Positions 1 through 9,705 of a stretch of 64,000 nucleotides of DNA are shown here, one piece after another. This DNA comes from G965218495 sp965218495 (GTDB lineage Bacteria; Bacteroidota; Rhodothermia; Rhodothermales; Bin80). The stretch's first letter is position 1. Each line of letters starts with the position of its first letter. The notes beneath the pieces are model-generated. The model was not told where the DNA came from. It saw nothing but the letters and a program-made list of their open reading frames with translations, and did no database searches. The position numbers and the translations under genes are program-made. Location of the stretch: contig OZ244626.1 in NCBI GenBank assembly GCA_965218495.1, positions 372,001-436,000 of the forward strand, read 5' to 3'.

Positions 1-1104
1 GTTCCGGAGGCTGCCCTCGCGGCGGCACACGAGCAGGCACCGCCTGAGTGGCGTAGCCTGATAGAGACCGCAGCAGACAACATCCGCCGTTTCCATGTCC
101 ACCAGTGCCAGGAGTCTTGGTATATCGATGACGGCGACGGCGTCCGCCTAGGGCAGCGCATCGTGCCACTTGAGCGAGCAGGGCTGTACGTGCCGGGAGG
201 CACGGCCGCCTATCCGTCAAGCGTGCTGATGAATGCGATTCCCGCCCAGGTGGCGGGCGTTTCTGAGATCCACCTGGTATCGCCGCCGACAGAGAGCGGG
301 CGGCCCCATGACGGCATCATGGCGGCAGCGCATGCGCTCGGTCTCACCCATGTCTATGCAATTGGTGGCGCACAGGCGGTGGCTGCACTAACGTATGGAA
401 CGGAGACGGTGCCAAGAGTAGACAAAATCGTAGGGCCGGGCAGCACTTACGTCGCCGCCGCCAAACGGCAGGTCTACGGCTTGGTGGACATTGATTCTCT
501 GGCGGGGCCGAGTGAAGTAGTGATCCTTGCCGACCACACTGCTAATCCGGTATGGGTTGCGTATGACCTTTTGGCCCAGGCAGAGCACGATGTGCAGGCC
601 CGAGCTATCCTGGTCACGCCCGACGCCAACATTGCGCATGCGGTCCAGCGCCATGTCCAGCGCCTGGTGCCTACGAATCCGCGCCGGGACATTCTGGAAG
701 AGGCGCTGCGCGATCATGGGGCCTGTATTGTTGCCAATGATTTGGATGAAGCCGTGTCAGTAGTCAATGAACTGGCGCCGGAGCACCTGGAGTTGCTGGT
801 AGAGGACCCGTGGGCGATGCTTGAGAGGGTGAAGCATGCAGGAGCGATCTTTCTGGGGCCATGGTCCCCCGAGCCTGTTGGTGACTACTTTGCGGGCCCC
901 AATCACGTGCTCCCGACAGGGGGCACTGCGCGGTACGCCTCTGCGTTGGGCGTGGACGACTTTATTCGCAAGCAGAGCGTGATTGCATACACGCGGGCGC
1001 GTCTGGAGAAGACAGCAGGGGCGATTGCGGCATTTGCGCGCAGCGAAACATTGGAGGCACACGCGCGAGCGGTGGAAGTGAGGGTCAACAAAGGCATGGC
1101 ATGA
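1..1104 (+). CDS. hisD: Histidinol dehydrogenase, 5' end outside window
   Basis: Catalyses the last two steps of histidine biosynthesis, the NAD-dependent oxidation of histidinol to histidine, in the cytoplasm. The frame is open from the first base of the window, so the N-terminal part (about 60 residues, judging from the usual 430) is missing and 367 residues remain. Family signatures are visible: the GGAQAVAALTYGT stretch followed by KIVGPGSTYV, the LAGPSE block, LLAQAEHD with the zinc-ligand Gln and His, and APEHLEL with the Glu-His proton-relay pair. The stop codon overlaps the start of hisC (ATGA), which indicates translational coupling in a his operon that begins outside the window. Identification is firm. 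Confidence 0.96.
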   Translation, partial: VPEAALAAAHEQAPPEWRSLIETAADNIRRFHVHQCQESWYIDDGDGVRLGQRIVPLERAGLYVPGGTAAYPSSVLMNAIPAQVAGVSEIHLVSPPTESGRPHDGIMAAAHALGLTHVYAIGGAQAVAALTYGTETVPRVDKIVGPGSTYVAAAKRQVYGLVDIDSLAGPSEVVILADHTANPVWVAYDLLAQAEHDVQARAILVTPDANIAHAVQRHVQRLVPTNPRRDILEEALRDHGACIVANDLDEAVSVVNELAPEHLELLVEDPWAMLERVKHAGAIFLGPWSPEPVGDYFAGPNHVLPTGGTARYASALGVDDFIRKQSVIAYTRARLEKTAGAIAAFARSETLEAHARAVEVRVNKGMA

Positions 1105-2183
1105 TGGAACTGGCCGAGGCCATCGCACGCATACGTCCGGCCGTGCGTGCCGGGCGGGCGTATCATGTTGGCGGGCCGCCGCGAGCAAGTGTCAAACTCA
1201 ACCAGAATGAGAGTCCGTTTGACCTGCCGGACGACCTCAAGCGCGAACTTATCGAGCGCTATTGGCGCGAGCCCTTTAACCGGTATCCTTTCGTGCAGCC
1301 AGTGGCGCTGAAGCGTGCGCTGGCATTGCAGGTGGACTGGGATCCCGACGGCATTCTGGTAGGCAACGGTTCCAATGAACTTATGTCTACCGTAAACCAC
1401 GTGCTGGTTAGCCCCGGAACGGCAGTGGTGCTGCCACATCCGATGTTTTCGTTTTACACACGACTGGCGGTGCTCTATGAGGCGAAACTTGTAGCGGTGC
1501 CGCCTCGCAAGGACCTTAGTTTCGATGCCGATGCCATCACAAACGCTGTACGTGAGCACAATGCTGGCTTAGCGGTGCTCACCACGCCCAACAGCCCAAC
1601 GGGACTTGCGATGCCGCTGGCCGAGGTACGTGCTGTACTGGAGAGCGCGCCTGGGTTTGTGCTGGCGGACGAGGCATATGGCGAGTTTAGTCGCGAAGAG
1701 AGCGCCTTATCGCTACTCGCAGAGCACCCAAACCTGCTATTGCTACGTACTTTCTCAAAGGCATTTGGCTTGGCCGGGTTGCGCCTCGGCTATCTTATCG
1801 GGTCCCCTGGAGTGGTCAGTGAAATAGTGAAGGCACGTGTGCCGTTTATGGTGGACAGGCTGTCTGAATTGGCTGCATTGGCGCTCCTTGAAAGGCCAGG
1901 GTTGATACAAGAACGCGTTGCATACCTTCAGCGAGGCACCGAATGGCTCTTCAAAGCACTGTGCGGAATTCCCGGCGTAGAGGCTTTAGAATCGCAAACA
2001 AACTTTGTACTTTTCCGTAGCCCCATGGACTCAGATGCGTTGATGAAAGCTCTTGTACACCACGGAGTGCTTGTGCGGAGTATGAGCAGCTACGAGGGTC
2101 TGGCGGGTTACGTGCGTGTGAACGCAGGGACGGAGGCGGAAAACCAAATCTTTGTTCGGGCGTTGACCAAAGTGCTGCGATAA
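1101..2183 (+). CDS. hisC: Histidinol-phosphate aminotransferase
   Basis: PLP-dependent transfer of an amino group from glutamate to imidazole-acetol phosphate, giving histidinol phosphate. The protein is 360 residues, normal for class-II aminotransferases of the HisC type. Visible landmarks are NQNESPF near residue 36, NRYP near 60, the NSPTG substrate loop at about 164-168, the PLP-contacting D190 and Y193 in ADEAYGEF, and the Schiff-base lysine at about K220 in TFSKAFGLAGLRLGY. The ATG overlaps the hisD stop by four bases, so the two are co-translated. Nothing unusual is seen. Confidence 0.95.
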   Translation: MMELAEAIARIRPAVRAGRAYHVGGPPRASVKLNQNESPFDLPDDLKRELIERYWREPFNRYPFVQPVALKRALALQVDWDPDGILVGNGSNELMSTVNHVLVSPGTAVVLPHPMFSFYTRLAVLYEAKLVAVPPRKDLSFDADAITNAVREHNAGLAVLTTPNSPTGLAMPLAEVRAVLESAPGFVLADEAYGEFSREESALSLLAEHPNLLLLRTFSKAFGLAGLRLGYLIGSPGVVSEIVKARVPFMVDRLSELAALALLERPGLIQERVAYLQRGTEWLFKALCGIPGVEALESQTNFVLFRSPMDSDALMKALVHHGVLVRSMSSYEGLAGYVRVNAGTEAENQIFVRALTKVLR

Positions 2184-2209
2184 GAGCAGCGTTCAGCGGC
2201 GCACACGTC

Positions 2210-2779
2210 ATGGATATGATACAGGTAGACATCATCGCCCTAACGCAGAGTCGATCCAGTGAGTCTAGTGCGTTTGCACTGGTCCTTGGCGAGGTTGACG
2301 GCACTCGTCGGCTACCGATCATCATTGGCGTCTTTGAGGCGCAGGCCATCGCTCTGGAGTTGGAAAAGGTTCAGCCACCGCGACCCATGACCCATGATCT
2401 CCTGCGCGACCTCTTGGTGGAGACCGGTAGTGAGGTGCTTGATGTCATCATTGACGAGCTGCGCGAGGGGACGTTTTTTGCCAAGATCCGCTTTTCCCAT
2501 GATGGTCAGGAGGCTAGCCTGGACGCGCGGCCCAGCGACGCGGTAGCGCTGGCAGTGCGCTTTAACGCTGCCATCTTTGTTGCGCCGTCTGTGCTGAACG
2601 ATGCAGGGATTCCGATGGAGGACGACGGATCTGAGGGTGAAGGCCCGAAACCGATAGACAAGAAGCTGTCGCCCAAGGAGGACATGGAGCGGCTGTTGGA
2701 TGCGGCCATAGAGCAGGAGGATTATGAGGAGGCCGCTCGGTTGCGCGACGCGCTGGCCGTGCTCAAGGGTCCGCAGTAA
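2210..2779 (+). CDS. Bifunctional nuclease family protein (DUF151) with C-terminal UVR motif
   Basis: A 189-residue protein. Residues 1 to about 135 match the DUF151/bifunctional nuclease fold: a start like MIQVDIIALTQS, then LPIIIGVFEAQAIALELE, RPMTHDLL and a DARPSDAVALAVR core. Residues about 150-187 form a UvrB/UvrC-type UVR motif (LSPKEDMERLLDAAIEQEDYE, then EEAARLRDAL), a helical pair known to mediate protein contacts in UvrB, UvrC and Clp-associated proteins. This two-domain arrangement is common in Bacteroidota. The exact role is unsettled: plant homologues have nuclease activity, bacterial ones are mostly uncharacterised. It lies 26 bases after hisC on the same strand and may be co-transcribed with it. 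Confidence 0.88.
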   Translation: MDMIQVDIIALTQSRSSESSAFALVLGEVDGTRRLPIIIGVFEAQAIALELEKVQPPRPMTHDLLRDLLVETGSEVLDVIIDELREGTFFAKIRFSHDGQEASLDARPSDAVALAVRFNAAIFVAPSVLNDAGIPMEDDGSEGEGPKPIDKKLSPKEDMERLLDAAIEQEDYEEAARLRDALAVLKGPQ

Positions 2780-2998
2780 TAGGGATGGGGGTCGGCCTGG
2801 GAATCTGCGCCATAAAAACGCTGATGCTACCTAAGTGGGGTCCTCCGTCCAGATTGTGCGCGCCACGGGGCGGTTTGCGGGACTTGCACCCCATGGTGGC
2901 TCCCAGATTCGACGCATAGTGGGCCCGCGCGGGGAACATGAGTCCCCGATATTGTCTGCGGCCCAGGGTCAGAGCGTCTCATATTGCAATTGTGAATA

Positions 2999-4615
2999 AT
3001 GACAAGCTCCATGCCAGGGGTGTCTTACGCACGCCTCCGGGGTTTTCCGAAACTGTTTGCGACTTATTGCGCAGATTGGGACCGTTTAGCGGCATTTTTT
3101 CCATGGGACTGGCGCAGAGAAGAAAGCTATCGCACGCTAGCAAGGCGAATTCAGTCTTCGACACCCACATCTCTGGCGGACGCGTTGGCCCGACAGAACG
3201 AAGGGTGGGGGAACGCGGTTGGCGCCCAGATTGATGCGCTCCAAAGCCCTGGAGCGCTAGCTGTTGTTACAGGGCAGCAGGTAGGACTGTTCGGCGGACC
3301 GCTGTACACACTCTACAAGGCACTCACGGCGGTAAAGCTGGCGGAGAGGCTGTCGGGAATCTTGCAGCGACCAGTCGTGCCAGTGTTTTGGCTGGAAGGC
3401 GGTGACCATGACCTGGCAGAGGTGTCAACACTGAACCTGCTAGGAAGCGGAACTACAGAGTCCCTTACTTACCAGGGCCACGCGCCTGCGCGGCGGGGTA
3501 ACCTGGGCAGCGTAGGGCCGCTAGTACTGCGGTCTGATATCGACCGGGTGCGTGAGGAATTGCGCCAGGGCTTGCCTAACACGGAGTTCAGAAGCAAGGT
3601 GCTAGACGACTTCTGTTCTGCGTACCAAGTCGGGACGACCTTTACGGACGCCTTTGCGCGCACTATGGCTGCTTTCTTGTCCGGCAGTCCACTGGTGCTG
3701 ATGGACCCTGAGGATTCAGAGATCAAGAAGCTTGTGGCGCCGCTTTTTGAAAGAGCGCTCTTGGAGCATGGCGATGCCTATGCGAGGCTAGAGTCTACCA
3801 CGCAGATTCTCCGAAATGACTACCATGTCCAGGTCCAGCCGCGCTCCACTTCTCTGTTCTATCAGGACGAGTTTGGGCGCAATGCGCTGCGCCCCAATGG
3901 CGCCGACTTTACGTACCGAAGCAACGGTCAGGCCATGTCGGCGTCTGAGGCAGTAGACCGCATACGGACGCAGGCGTACAGGTTCAGTCCCAACGTAGCC
4001 CTAAGGCCCCTGGTCCAGGATTCGTTGCTGCCAACGGTGGCGTATGTGGCGGGGCCAGGGGAGGTGTCGTACTTCGCCCAATTCAAGAGCCTGTATGAGT
4101 GGGCAGGTATTCCCATGCCCATTATATATCCACGGGCGAGCATCACTATCCTTGAGTCCAGGGAGCAACGTGTCATGCGCAAGCATGGACTGGAGTTGTT
4201 GGATCTCCTAGAGAGTGTTGAGGTGCTACTGGACCGGATCTTGGTGCAAGGCTCACGCGTGGACGCCGCGTTTGTGCGCGCCGCGGCCGAGCTGGCCCGA
4301 GTAGCGGCGGACCTGTCTCCAGCGGTCACTGCGGTTGATGCCACGCTTGGGCGCACGGCAGATGCCACGCGGGCGGCTTGGGTCAAAGAGCTCGAAAAGC
4401 TGAGGCGCCGTGTGATTCGAGCTGAAAAGCGGAAGCACGACACGTTGCAGATGCAGTTGGCGCGCAGCCGGCAGGCGGTGTTTCCAAGTGGCAAACTTCA
4501 GGAGCGAGTACTGCCAGCGGTCTACTACTTGAGCAAATACGGCCCGAAGTTTCTGGCGACGCTCAACGACAACCTCTCGCTGCAGACGGCGCGCCACCAG
4601 ACTCTTTTGCTGTAG
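2999..4615 (+). CDS. bshC: Bacillithiol biosynthesis cysteine-adding enzyme BshC
   Basis: Putative cysteine ligase that adds cysteine to glucosaminyl-malate in the last step of bacillithiol synthesis. At 538 residues it has the usual BshC length. Diagnostic stretches are VVTGQQVGLFGGPLYT at residues 89-104, FWLEGGDHD at about 130-138 (the family usually has E-D-H-D here), SLLPTVAYVAGPGEVSYFAQ in the middle, and a helical, Arg/Lys-rich C-terminal region ending near YYLSKYGPKFL. The ATG at 2999 gives the expected N-terminus (family proteins start near the Y-x-x-L-x-x-F-P-KLF segment). bshA and bshB are not in the window. Bacillithiol is made by Firmicutes and several Bacteroidota-related lineages, which fits the inferred host. 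Confidence 0.92.
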   Translation: MTSSMPGVSYARLRGFPKLFATYCADWDRLAAFFPWDWRREESYRTLARRIQSSTPTSLADALARQNEGWGNAVGAQIDALQSPGALAVVTGQQVGLFGGPLYTLYKALTAVKLAERLSGILQRPVVPVFWLEGGDHDLAEVSTLNLLGSGTTESLTYQGHAPARRGNLGSVGPLVLRSDIDRVREELRQGLPNTEFRSKVLDDFCSAYQVGTTFTDAFARTMAAFLSGSPLVLMDPEDSEIKKLVAPLFERALLEHGDAYARLESTTQILRNDYHVQVQPRSTSLFYQDEFGRNALRPNGADFTYRSNGQAMSASEAVDRIRTQAYRFSPNVALRPLVQDSLLPTVAYVAGPGEVSYFAQFKSLYEWAGIPMPIIYPRASITILESREQRVMRKHGLELLDLLESVEVLLDRILVQGSRVDAAFVRAAAELARVAADLSPAVTAVDATLGRTADATRAAWVKELEKLRRRVIRAEKRKHDTLQMQLARSRQAVFPSGKLQERVLPAVYYLSKYGPKFLATLNDNLSLQTARHQTLLL

Positions 4616-4719
4616 CCAGGCATACGAGCGGCTACATGCAAACCGTTTGCGGCCAGGAACTCCATATAGGCACACCCCTCCCTCTGCGCCAATAAAAAGT
4701 GAGACAGTTCAATACATGA

Positions 4720-5937
4720 TTAGTGTAGCCGCGTTGGGGTGCAAGCGGCAGGGCTGGTCAGGTCATAAACCGTGATCTGAGGAAAAGGATGGGTACGTAC
4801 GGTGTACATGCGGTCGGCTGTCACGGCATATACCGGCGGCATCGTGTCAGTTACGAAAATCGCCTCGCCGGTCCGCGCCGACATTAGATATGTTCGTAGT
4901 TCGGCATATCTCTCCCCGTCCTCAGACCTAATACTCTCGGGCGTAATGGAGGCTATTTGTACAATCACATGCCTTTCAGGGAATTCCACTGCACCATTTA
5001 TCACGTCATACGTATTGTAAAAAACATTCATACCCACCCGTGAATGTCCAGGGGTTCCTGATTGCTCTTCTACTATGTCAAGCGATTGGTGCTTGGCAAT
5101 TTTTGCTACCCACTGCATGTCGCCCTCGTATGAGTAACCGTAGATAGCCGGAAGAAATTGGGGAAAATACATCACGCTTGCAGGTTGACGCATGCACACG
5201 ATGCGCCCGGGCGTCAAGAACGTGCGTACTTCTACGGAACTGGACTCGTAGCTGGCACCGAATGAGCCCAAGCTGTCACCAGACAATGAGAAACTGAAAA
5301 TGGTACTAAGGTCTTCTGCCCTAGAACCCTGGACATGGAGAATGTCATTCTCGACACACATGCCCATTGGCGTGAATGAAAGTGGCACCGTCGCTGCTAA
5401 CCCGTGCGCGTCACCAGTTCGCTCAAATATCTTGATGCCGTAGTACCGGTCCGCAACAAATACTCGACCAGAACGATCTACATCGAGAAACCTAGGGGCG
5501 GTAAATTCATCGGGACCTTGGCCAACTCTTCCGATCGCATATTGAAAGGTGCCTTCTGCGCTGTACACTCGTACTTCACTAAACTGTGAATCCAGAACAT
5601 ACATGTTGCCGTCGGCATCCACATCGATGCCGGCAATCGATCCAAACATCTCATGTGTTTCACCTTCAAGTATCCCCAACGTCATGGTCTCTGTTGCCGA
5701 TAACAGGGCCCGGACGTCGGCCTGCAGGTCGCTGTAACCGTCTGTAGCAGGGTTGGCGACGATGAAATCATGGGCCTGGTCGAAGCCGGGAATAGCCATT
5801 GGTATCGGATGAACAATTCGCTGTCCTGCAGTGATTGCTTCATCGGCGTCAGGACTCTTGCACGCTGTAACACTGACTAGCACGGTAATGAGGAGCAGCG
5901 GCACCATGCGTGGAAGGCTACCCCCTTTAACGACCAT
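4720..5937 (-). CDS. Beta-propeller (6-bladed, NHL-like) lipoprotein
   Basis: From the chosen ATG at 5937 the protein is 405 residues. A basic N-terminus is followed by a hydrophobic stretch (VPLLLITVLVSVTAC) ending in a lipobox cysteine, so it should be a lipoprotein. The rest has the repeat signature of 6-bladed propellers of the Bacteroidota type: GIDVDADGNMYVLDSQFSEVRVY, then FDVDRSGRVFVADRYYGIKIF-like repeats (here FLDVDRSGRVFVADRYYGI) and IGRVGQGPDEF. Such proteins are often surface or periplasmic binding modules of unknown ligand. An alternative upstream ATG at 6000 adds 21 residues that do not look like a signal peptide. It is convergent with bshC, and the ligand cannot be told from sequence. 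Confidence 0.8.
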   Translation of the reverse strand: MVVKGGSLPRMVPLLLITVLVSVTACKSPDADEAITAGQRIVHPIPMAIPGFDQAHDFIVANPATDGYSDLQADVRALLSATETMTLGILEGETHEMFGSIAGIDVDADGNMYVLDSQFSEVRVYSAEGTFQYAIGRVGQGPDEFTAPRFLDVDRSGRVFVADRYYGIKIFERTGDAHGLAATVPLSFTPMGMCVENDILHVQGSRAEDLSTIFSFSLSGDSLGSFGASYESSSVEVRTFLTPGRIVCMRQPASVMYFPQFLPAIYGYSYEGDMQWVAKIAKHQSLDIVEEQSGTPGHSRVGMNVFYNTYDVINGAVEFPERHVIVQIASITPESIRSEDGERYAELRTYLMSARTGEAIFVTDTMPPVYAVTADRMYTVRTHPFPQITVYDLTSPAACTPTRLH

Positions 5938-6000
5938 GGCATCGCTCGGTAATTTGTCCCGGTCTGCAAAAGTTGCAGTCCTAGGTAACGGAAGGGCCAC

Positions 6001-6326
6001 CAGTCGCTAAATCGTCTTTGACAGCGATCTGAATGATAATTTTCACCTTACCATAGGTGAACGATCGTTTCCAATGTACAGCGGAGGCTCTTGCATAAAT
6101 GGGCTGCCGGGATTGTCAATATAGACAATCGGCGCTGCAATTCAGGGTGCATTCCGTGGGTTGAAGGAAAAAAGACGCCGATGTGGTTTTCGCACTCCGA
6201 AAACGCTAAGTGTTGCAGTGATTTCAACCCGGAAAGACAGATGTCGGCGATTAACTGTGATAATCACGCACACCGATCCTGCACACCTGGTACGACAGGC
6301 ACCTTTCTGCGCTCAGCTGAGGTCTT
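6001..6326. other. Intergenic stretch, no gene recognised
   Basis: About 330 bases between the propeller lipoprotein gene and a decayed transposase. Open frames here are short and lack recognisable motifs. The only structure noted is the inverted repeat listed separately at 6042-6061. Part of the right side may belong to the decayed IS element. Confidence 0.5.
6042..6061. promoter_or_regulatory. Inverted repeat upstream of the propeller lipoprotein
   Basis: TTCACCT and AGGTGAA are separated by six bases, a perfect 7-bp dyad 105 bases upstream of the chosen start of the minus-strand lipoprotein gene. It could be an operator; nothing in the sequence identifies a regulator. Confidence 0.3.
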
Positions 6327-7439
6327 CTAGCCCAGCAGTCGCACCATCTGGTCCACGGTCAGCGCGAGCATACCGAACATGAGGTGACACTGCACCTTCG
6401 CGTTGCCACGTACGCGAACGTGACGGCCGCCATACTCGTCTTTGAGGCGACCAAAGACGCGCTCGACGGTCGAACGCTCCTTGTAGCGTTCGCGCGCTGG
6501 CGGTACAAACCCGGCCGCACGCTGGGCCTTCGCCTCACGCTTTAGCGCCTCCTTTCCAGCGCGTGTACGCGGGTGCTGGTCAATGATCGGTACATGTCCA
6601 AGGCGCTGGCTGTGAAGGCGTATCTCCTCCACATCATAGGCGCTATCCATCACATCATATAAACTCGTTACCAGCTCCGCGGACTTGGTCCCCGGTGGAA
6701 TGGCCACCTGACTGTCATGCACCGACGCGGACGTCACGATGCAACTGATCGGTATGCCCCCATCTGCCACATCAGCGGCAGCTTATAGCCGCTCCAGCTT
6801 TGCTTGTAGCCCTTGGAATTGCGCTTGACTCACCGGTTGCACTTCTTTGGCAGGTCTTCTTCCATCTCCTGCAGACTCATACCCAACTGGCGTACGACGC
6901 GCCGCTCCTTCTTTGCAGGTTCCTCTCCCTTACGCGGTCGCCCAGGCTTGCGCTTGGCAGGCGCCGGCTCCTTCGCAGCAGGGCGCTCGCGAGCCTGAAT
7001 TGCCGTAGAATCACGTGAGATATGGCCAACTACCTCCTCCTCGTAGCACGATTCGATCAGCGCACGATGCATCCGATCTGGAAGACTGGTCACGGCAAAC
7101 TCTGCGAATGCGCGTGAAAAAGTCGCTTCGCTTGGAACCTGGTCTTGACGTTCCCACCCACACAAGCGGCGCAGCTGTGGGTCCGAGCAAATCCGGTTGA
7201 TCAGCGCGCGGGTCGTACCAATATTGAAGACCGCCTTCGCCAGAAACGCCCGCGCAAGCGCCGCACGATCCTGCAGCGGACGCCCGCGCGCTGCCGTGGG
7301 ATCGCTGCGCAGATAGCACTCAACGCGAACGATATCCAACACGTTCAAGGGCTTCGTCTGCAGCTCGATCAAAGGACCGAGCAACTCCTCCGCACAGGAG
7401 AAGAGCGTCTTTTGGTGACTTATCCAAGAACACAGTATC
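6327..7439 (-). pseudogene. Decayed IS5/IS1182-type DDE transposase
   Basis: Two minus-strand reading frames together make one transposase. The N-terminal part (7384-6830) contains EELLGPLIELQTKPLNVLD and an AFAEFAVTSLPDRMH block, then a Lys/Arg/Pro-rich linker. The C-terminal part (6770-6327) has VADGGIPISCIVTSASVHDS, a VMDSAYD acidic block and the E-containing YKERSTVERVFGRLKDEYGG motif typical of this superfamily. The frames are separated by an in-frame TGA at 6830-6832 and a frameshift near 6785 in the GYKL-ADVADGG junction. No good terminal inverted repeats or target duplication were found by eye. It is an old, non-functional copy. Confidence 0.8.
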
Positions 7440-8253
7440 TTCCTTCCAAGGGATATGGCTGCCTCCGTTGTCTTAGAGATTTAGAGTACCTCTGAAGATA
7501 CCAAAATCGGAGGCGCCAGTCCCTTATCTCCCTCGCCTGCAAAGGGGAAAACCACCTGTTTCGTGGTTTTTGCAAGAGGTTCAGTGGTACAGAATGGTGC
7601 TTCAACCTTTAGTATAAAGTTGCCGTGAACAAAGTGCTAACCCATCGTTAACGTGCGCCGTGAATAGGCGCACGTTACCCTTGGGCTAATGAAAACGGAA
7701 CGGCTGACGGAGACCAAGCCGAACGCATGGCGCGACATGGACATACACGCGCGGACGAGGGCGATAGCCAAGCGGCTGTTGTCAAGCCCGCCGAAACCCC
7801 TTAGGCCCGCGGCTTAGGCGGGAACAGGTGCACAACAAAGTATATAATTCCCCAAATTAACTGGCCGGCCACACTCTATAGGAGGGAATCTCTGGCGGGA
7901 GAAGAGACAGCTCGCAAGTACAGGATGGTTTACCGGGCTGCAAGCAGGGAAACGCCCCTCGTGAGTCCTTCGCGCTGTGGTTCTTCCAATCGAGTTGAAT
8001 TGCCGAGCTATTCACTGCTTGGAACGGCTGGCATGACCTGGATTCGAGGCCTATCGGCTTGCTGCTTCGGGCGGCGTATGTTTCGACAGCAGAAAAGAAC
8101 TGCAGCTCTTCGGGCTTGTCGCCGCCACTAACGCTGCGCAGGTTTTTCTCGAAGGCATCATCCTGCGTGGCCGATGTACACTTAACATTCCAGGCGAACA
8201 GGTCCTATGTCATACCCTAAGTACCGACTTCTTTGCCACGGAGCCCTCATGCG
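7440..8253. other. Intergenic stretch with one strong hairpin, otherwise no gene recognised
   Basis: About 800 bases between the decayed transposase and the sulfatase gene. It contains the perfect hairpin at 7649-7677 and, just after it, a 42-codon open frame starting at 7689 (MKTERLTETKPNAWRDMD...) that ends at a stop at 7816-7818 and resembles nothing I can name with confidence. No RNA gene was recognised. Confidence 0.5.
7649..7677. other. Perfect 11-bp hairpin
   Basis: TAACGTGCGCC and GGCGCACGTTA flank a seven-base loop. There is no T-tract on either side, so it is not a standard intrinsic terminator. The string GTGCGCCGTGAATAGGCGC resembles the 5' boundary of the group II intron-like fragment near 21600 (17 of 19 bases), so it may be a mobile-element remnant. 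Confidence 0.4.
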
Positions 8254-9705
8254 CTAAGGCCAATTGTTCCGGTCTAAATGGCGGCTGCGTCCCGCTTCGC
8301 GTAGCGCATCCAAGGCGGCTTGCATGGTGGCGGCCGTTTCCGGGTGGGTAGCAAAAAGGTTGATCGTCTCAGCAGGGTCGGATGACAGGTCGTAGAGCTG
8401 CGCGGGAGGATCCGAGGCGCTGGTGTCCACCCTTGTGAATCCGCCCGAACCCTTGCCCTCAATGTACTTCCATGATCCCTGCCTAAAGGCGAGCATCCCT
8501 CTGAGCGACTGGTGCACCGCATTGGTTCGCTGCGACTCCGCTGCACTACCCAAGAGCACTTGGAGGTGGCTGAAACTGTCTTCGGCGGCGTTTTGGGGCA
8601 AGGGCGCAGCTGCTGCGTCTACCAGCGTGGCGAAGAGGTCGGTGTGCACCGCAAGTTGATCCGTGGTAGTTCCTGCAGCGATTCGGCCGGGCCAGCGCAC
8701 GATGAATGGCACCCGGTGGCCTCCCTCATGGATATCGGCCTTCATTCCGCGCCAGTCGTGGTTGGCTCGGTGGCCAAAATCCGCAATCTCCTGCGGTCTC
8801 CAATGGGCGCCGTTATCACTCGTAACAACCAGAATCGTGTTGTCGGCAAGGCCGGACTCTTCCAAAGCAGTCATCACGACACCTACCGTAGCGTCAACCT
8901 GGGCAGCAAAGTCGCCGTACATGCCTGCGCCACTGGTGCCTATGAACTCTTCAATAGGTAGCCATGGGGTATGGGGCGCTGACAACGGAACATACAAGAA
9001 AAAAGTGTTACGATCCTGCCCCCGGTCGCGGATGTATTCGGCCGCCTTTTCCGTGATGATCGGCAGCACCTGTGTGTGTTTAAAGCTTGGCGCGATCGCC
9101 CCAGAGCGCCAATTCGCCCCCCTGCAGCACCCGTCCGGGCTGTCGCTGTGATTGGTTGGGGCTTCTTCAAGCGATTCGTTCTGTACCCAAACGTAGGGCG
9201 GCATGTCGAGCGATGCGGGAATGCCATAGAAGTAGTCGAAGCCTATGGCACGCGGGCCAGGGCTAAGTGGTAGCTCGTAGTCGGTTGGCTTGGTCGGTCC
9301 CAGTCCCAAATGCCACTTGCCGATTGCCCCGGTAGTATATCCATGTTCTTGCAGCACCGAGGCAACCGTTGCGCGCGTGGTATCTATAGTCAGCGGGCTG
9401 TATCCATTTGTGACGCCTCTCTTGAGTGCTGGCAGTCGCCACGCGTAGCGCCCCGTGAGCAGCGCATAACGGGTGGGCGTACAGACGGCCGAGGGAGAAT
9501 GTGCGTCGGTGAACCGTATCCCCTCAGCTGCGAGGCGGTTCATATTGGGTGTGGGCACCTTGGAATCCGGGTTGTAAGCTCCGACATCGCCATAGCCCAT
9601 GTCATCGGCCATAATCACAACGATGTTTGGCGGCGCTGCTTCCTCTGTCAAGTTGCAGGCGGTACAGGCAAGGGCCATCACTAGGCTGGCGAGGGCAGTT
9701 TTCAT
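8254..9705 (-). CDS. Sulfatase (arylsulfatase A-type), lipoprotein
   Basis: Hydrolyses a sulfate ester; the substrate, probably a sulfated glycan or small molecule, cannot be inferred. The ATG at 9705 gives 483 residues beginning with a signal and lipobox (ALACTAC). An upstream ATG at 9735 is also possible, while the longer open frame to 10107 carries no signal-like N-terminus. Metal-ligand block NIVVIMADDMGYGD follows the signal. The formylglycine motif C-T-P-T-R (Cys about 75) lies in SAVCTPTRYALLTGR, with GKWHLG downstream and SDNGAHW near the middle. All are standard for the sulfatase family, and the Cys form requires a formylglycine-generating enzyme, not seen here. It is divergent from the NRAMP-like gene. 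Confidence 0.9.
   Translation of the reverse strand: MKTALASLVMALACTACNLTEEAAPPNIVVIMADDMGYGDVGAYNPDSKVPTPNMNRLAAEGIRFTDAHSPSAVCTPTRYALLTGRYAWRLPALKRGVTNGYSPLTIDTTRATVASVLQEHGYTTGAIGKWHLGLGPTKPTDYELPLSPGPRAIGFDYFYGIPASLDMPPYVWVQNESLEEAPTNHSDSPDGCCRGANWRSGAIAPSFKHTQVLPIITEKAAEYIRDRGQDRNTFFLYVPLSAPHTPWLPIEEFIGTSGAGMYGDFAAQVDATVGVVMTALEESGLADNTILVVTSDNGAHWRPQEIADFGHRANHDWRGMKADIHEGGHRVPFIVRWPGRIAAGTTTDQLAVHTDLFATLVDAAAAPLPQNAAEDSFSHLQVLLGSAAESQRTNAVHQSLRGMLAFRQGSWKYIEGKGSGGFTRVDTSASDPPAQLYDLSSDPAETINLFATHPETAATMQAALDALREAGRSRHLDRNNWP

Noticed and set aside
757..1559. Minus-strand frames of 143 and 218 codons across hisD-hisC
   Set aside because: Fully overlapped by two well-supported genes in the opposite orientation.
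7637..7680. Integron attC site at the hairpin
   Set aside because: The required 7-base core boxes (RYYYAAC and GTTRRRY) are not in register and no integrase or cassette array is present.
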